This document shows positions 62,039-64,000 of a stretch of 64,000 nucleotides of DNA, in pieces. A program made the position numbers and the translations under genes. The stretch's first letter is position 1, and each line of letters opens with the position of its first letter. The notes beneath the pieces were generated by a model, which made no database searches, was not told the DNA's origin, and saw only the letters and a list, made by a program, of their open reading frames with translations. This DNA is from Litoditis marina (lineage: Eukaryota > Nematoda > Chromadorea > Rhabditida > Rhabditidae), in assembly GCA_964036275.1 (NCBI GenBank), contig OZ038437.1, forward strand, positions 62,001 through 126,000. Reading direction: 5' to 3'.

Positions 62039-62349
62039 ATCTTCGTCTAATTCTAACGTCTCTTCTCAAAGGTTGAACACACACACTCGCAACACAGTCT
62101 TGATCACTATTTTCATAGTATTTTGAGGTTTTTCAAGCTTCAAATATGCAGTATGAGCATAGATTGTGACCGAGTTTGACCTATAGACCAGTTATACGAA
62201 AAACTAGGACCAGGTTCAGAGCATTGTTCATTGGTTATGTCGAGGGAACAGAACACGGTAATCGCTACAATACGGAGTAACCAGAAAATTCATTTTTCCG
62301 ACTGTCAAGAATATTGTTAAACGTTGGTGCATGTCCTTGAACTGAAAAG

Positions 62350-62738
62350 TTTGTAGTTTGATGAGTGAAAACGCGCTCCGAGTGAACTTTTGACCAGCTC
62401 GCACTTTCGTCTTATCTTTGTAGTTTGATGAGTGAAAACGCGCTCCGAGTGAACTTTTGACCAGCTCGCACTTTCGTCTTATCTTTGTAGTTTGATGAGT
62501 GAAAACGCGCTCCGAGTGAACTTTTGACCAGCTCGCACTTTCGTCTTATCTTTGTAGTTTGATGAGTGAAAACGCGCTCCGAGTGAACTTTTGACCAGCT
62601 CGCACTTTCGTCTTATCTTTGTAGTTTGATGAGTGAAAACGCGCTCCGAGTGAACTTTTGACCAGCTCGCACTTTCGTCTTATCTTTGTAGTTTGATGAG
62701 TGAAAACGCGCTCCGAGTGAACTTTTGACCAGCTCGCA
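62350..62738. repeat. 67-bp tandem array R2
   Basis: Complement of L1, about six units. Confidence 0.93.
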
Positions 62739-63266
62739 TCTTCGTCTAATTCTAACGTCTCTTCTCAAAGGTTGAACACACACACTCGCAACACAGTCTT
62801 GATCACTATTTTCATAGTATTTTGAGGTTTTTCAAGCTTCAAATATGCAGTATGAGCATAGATTGTGACCGAGTTTGACCTATAGACCAGATATACGAAA
62901 AACTAGGACCAGGTTCAGAGCATTGTTCATTGGTTATGTCGAGGGAACAGAACACGGTAATCGCTACAATACGGAGTAACCAGAAAATTCATTTTTCCGA
63001 CTGTCAGGAATATTGTTAAACGTTGGTGCATGTCCTTGAACTGAAAAGTTTGTAGTTTGAACGCACTCCGAGCGCACTTTTGACCAGCTCGCACTTTCGT
63101 CTTATCTTTGTAGTTTGATGAGTGAAAAGGAAATTTGACTATTTGTGTATCGAATTTGAATATACTATGCAAATTCAGTTGTCTATGGGATCGAGTTTCG
63201 ATGCGAGTCAGTCTCCCAGCTGACATAATGTGCACCGAACTCAAATGATTAATTACATGTTCAGAA

Positions 63267-64000
63267 ATGGCGATCACAAAAAGTAGGAAACGAGCTGAAT
63301 CTTTGGAGAAAGCCAGAGCAAGAGCAGTAGCCATCGTGGAGCAAGCCACGAACGGTCCCTTGTCAAACGGCCTAACCTTGTTAGTTAACTCATGAACAAA
63401 CATTCTGCATGCGAGTACCTAAAAGTAATTGTGCTACTCTGATGATCGAACGAATTTTGATTATAGATGTTTGTGTCTTGTGTATTACGACTAAATTGAA
63501 ATGGATACTATGTAGTTTAACATGTGAGAACTCACTCCGATTGGACTTTTGACTAAAAGATTGATTTAAAACCCAATGAAACAGAAATGGGTATTACACA
63601 AGTATTTATGTAAACATGTTCAATCATAATACGATTTAGACACGATGTGAACTCGATAATTACCGCCGGAAGTATGATCTCAACTGCGGTTATTGAAGCG
63701 TTTATTGAAAAGATTGAAACTGCCAACGCAGGAGATCACAGGGTTAGTTTTTGATCAATAAATGAGTAGAAGATATTAGAAAATTAAGTGGTGTCTATTA
63801 TGTTTCTCCATTTTTCAAAAGAATGAGTAATATGAGTATCAAAGAACATTAGCGCATGAAACCATAATCAAATACTCGCCAGTACCGTGACAGTGAATGA
63901 TTTCGCCAACATGTGTTTATCTTACGAAATCCACGTTTACTGGGTTATAATTCGGAGAATAATTTCCAATATCAATACAATTGTTGTCCGATATCACAAT
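63267..64000 (+). CDS. Ulp1/C48-like protease, palindromic copy (partial, truncated by window)
   Basis: Exons 63267-63379 and 63640-63742 mirror exons 1 and 2 of the gene at 56101-57384, with the same TTCAG acceptor 2 nt before ATG. The catalytic exon would start at about 64062, outside the window. Whether this copy is intact cannot be judged here. Confidence 0.75.

Larger units (their letters stand above)
60807..64000. repeat. Right arm of large inverted repeat (runs off window)
   Basis: Mirror of 56652-59911. It still matches at the last base of the window, so the true arm is longer and should include the rest of the protease gene. Confidence 0.95.

Overview
The window comes from a nematode genome. 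Three independent signals say so. It holds canonical 22-nt SL1 spliced-leader exons inside 5S rDNA repeats. It holds degenerate internal arrays of the nematode telomere hexamer (TTAGGC). It also holds small multi-exon genes whose first ATG often sits right behind a TTCAG/TTTCAG trans-splice-type acceptor. The species cannot be named from the sequence. Most of the window is repetitive (5S/SL1 arrays, satellites, broken rDNA, a large palindrome), so it is probably a subtelomeric or otherwise heterochromatic contig. Some structure, especially the terminal palindrome, could be affected by assembly.

Layout. 1-1168: three ~217-bp tandem units plus decayed copies. 1169-8017: 5S rRNA + SL1 RNA tandem array, 1367-bp unit. 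8018-19336: an 11.3-kb insert that interrupts an SL1 exon and is flanked by an 8-bp direct repeat (TTACCCAA); its core (about 11340-18750) is a ~146-bp satellite carrying an 18-bp perfect palindrome. 19337-29790: the 5S/SL1 array resumes. In all there are 12 5S genes and 11 complete SL1 genes, plus one SL1 split by the insert.

29791-45267 (+ strand): spliced genes absent from the array. A tyrosine-recombinase-like gene followed by zinc fingers is present twice because of a 4129-bp near-identical tandem duplication. Downstream is a long gene with an IIDGQHR (ParB/DGQHR-like) motif, beginning with ATG directly after a splice acceptor. 45268-50842 (- strand): an rDNA unit with 28S, ITS2, 5.8S, ITS1 and only the 3' third of 18S. 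50843-51240: degenerate ~120-bp repeats abutting the broken 18S.

51597-57384 (- strand): a co-oriented cluster of five small genes, including two paralogous Ulp1/C48-type cysteine proteases with identical exon structure. Four of the five are close enough for a nematode operon. About 56652-64000: a large inverted repeat (arms at least 3.2 kb, spacer ~0.9 kb) containing 67-bp tandem arrays. It carries a second, mirror-image copy of the first protease gene that runs off the right edge.

Interpretation (inference): recombinase + zinc finger + DGQHR protein + Ulp1 proteases, all without housekeeping neighbours and lying between satellites, suggest the coding content of a large, apparently undescribed tyrosine-recombinase mobile element in a nematode. 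The combination recalls Crypton/Starship-type elements. Element ends were not found. All exon structures here were built by hand from ORF continuity, GT/AG sites and phase, so individual junctions may be wrong.
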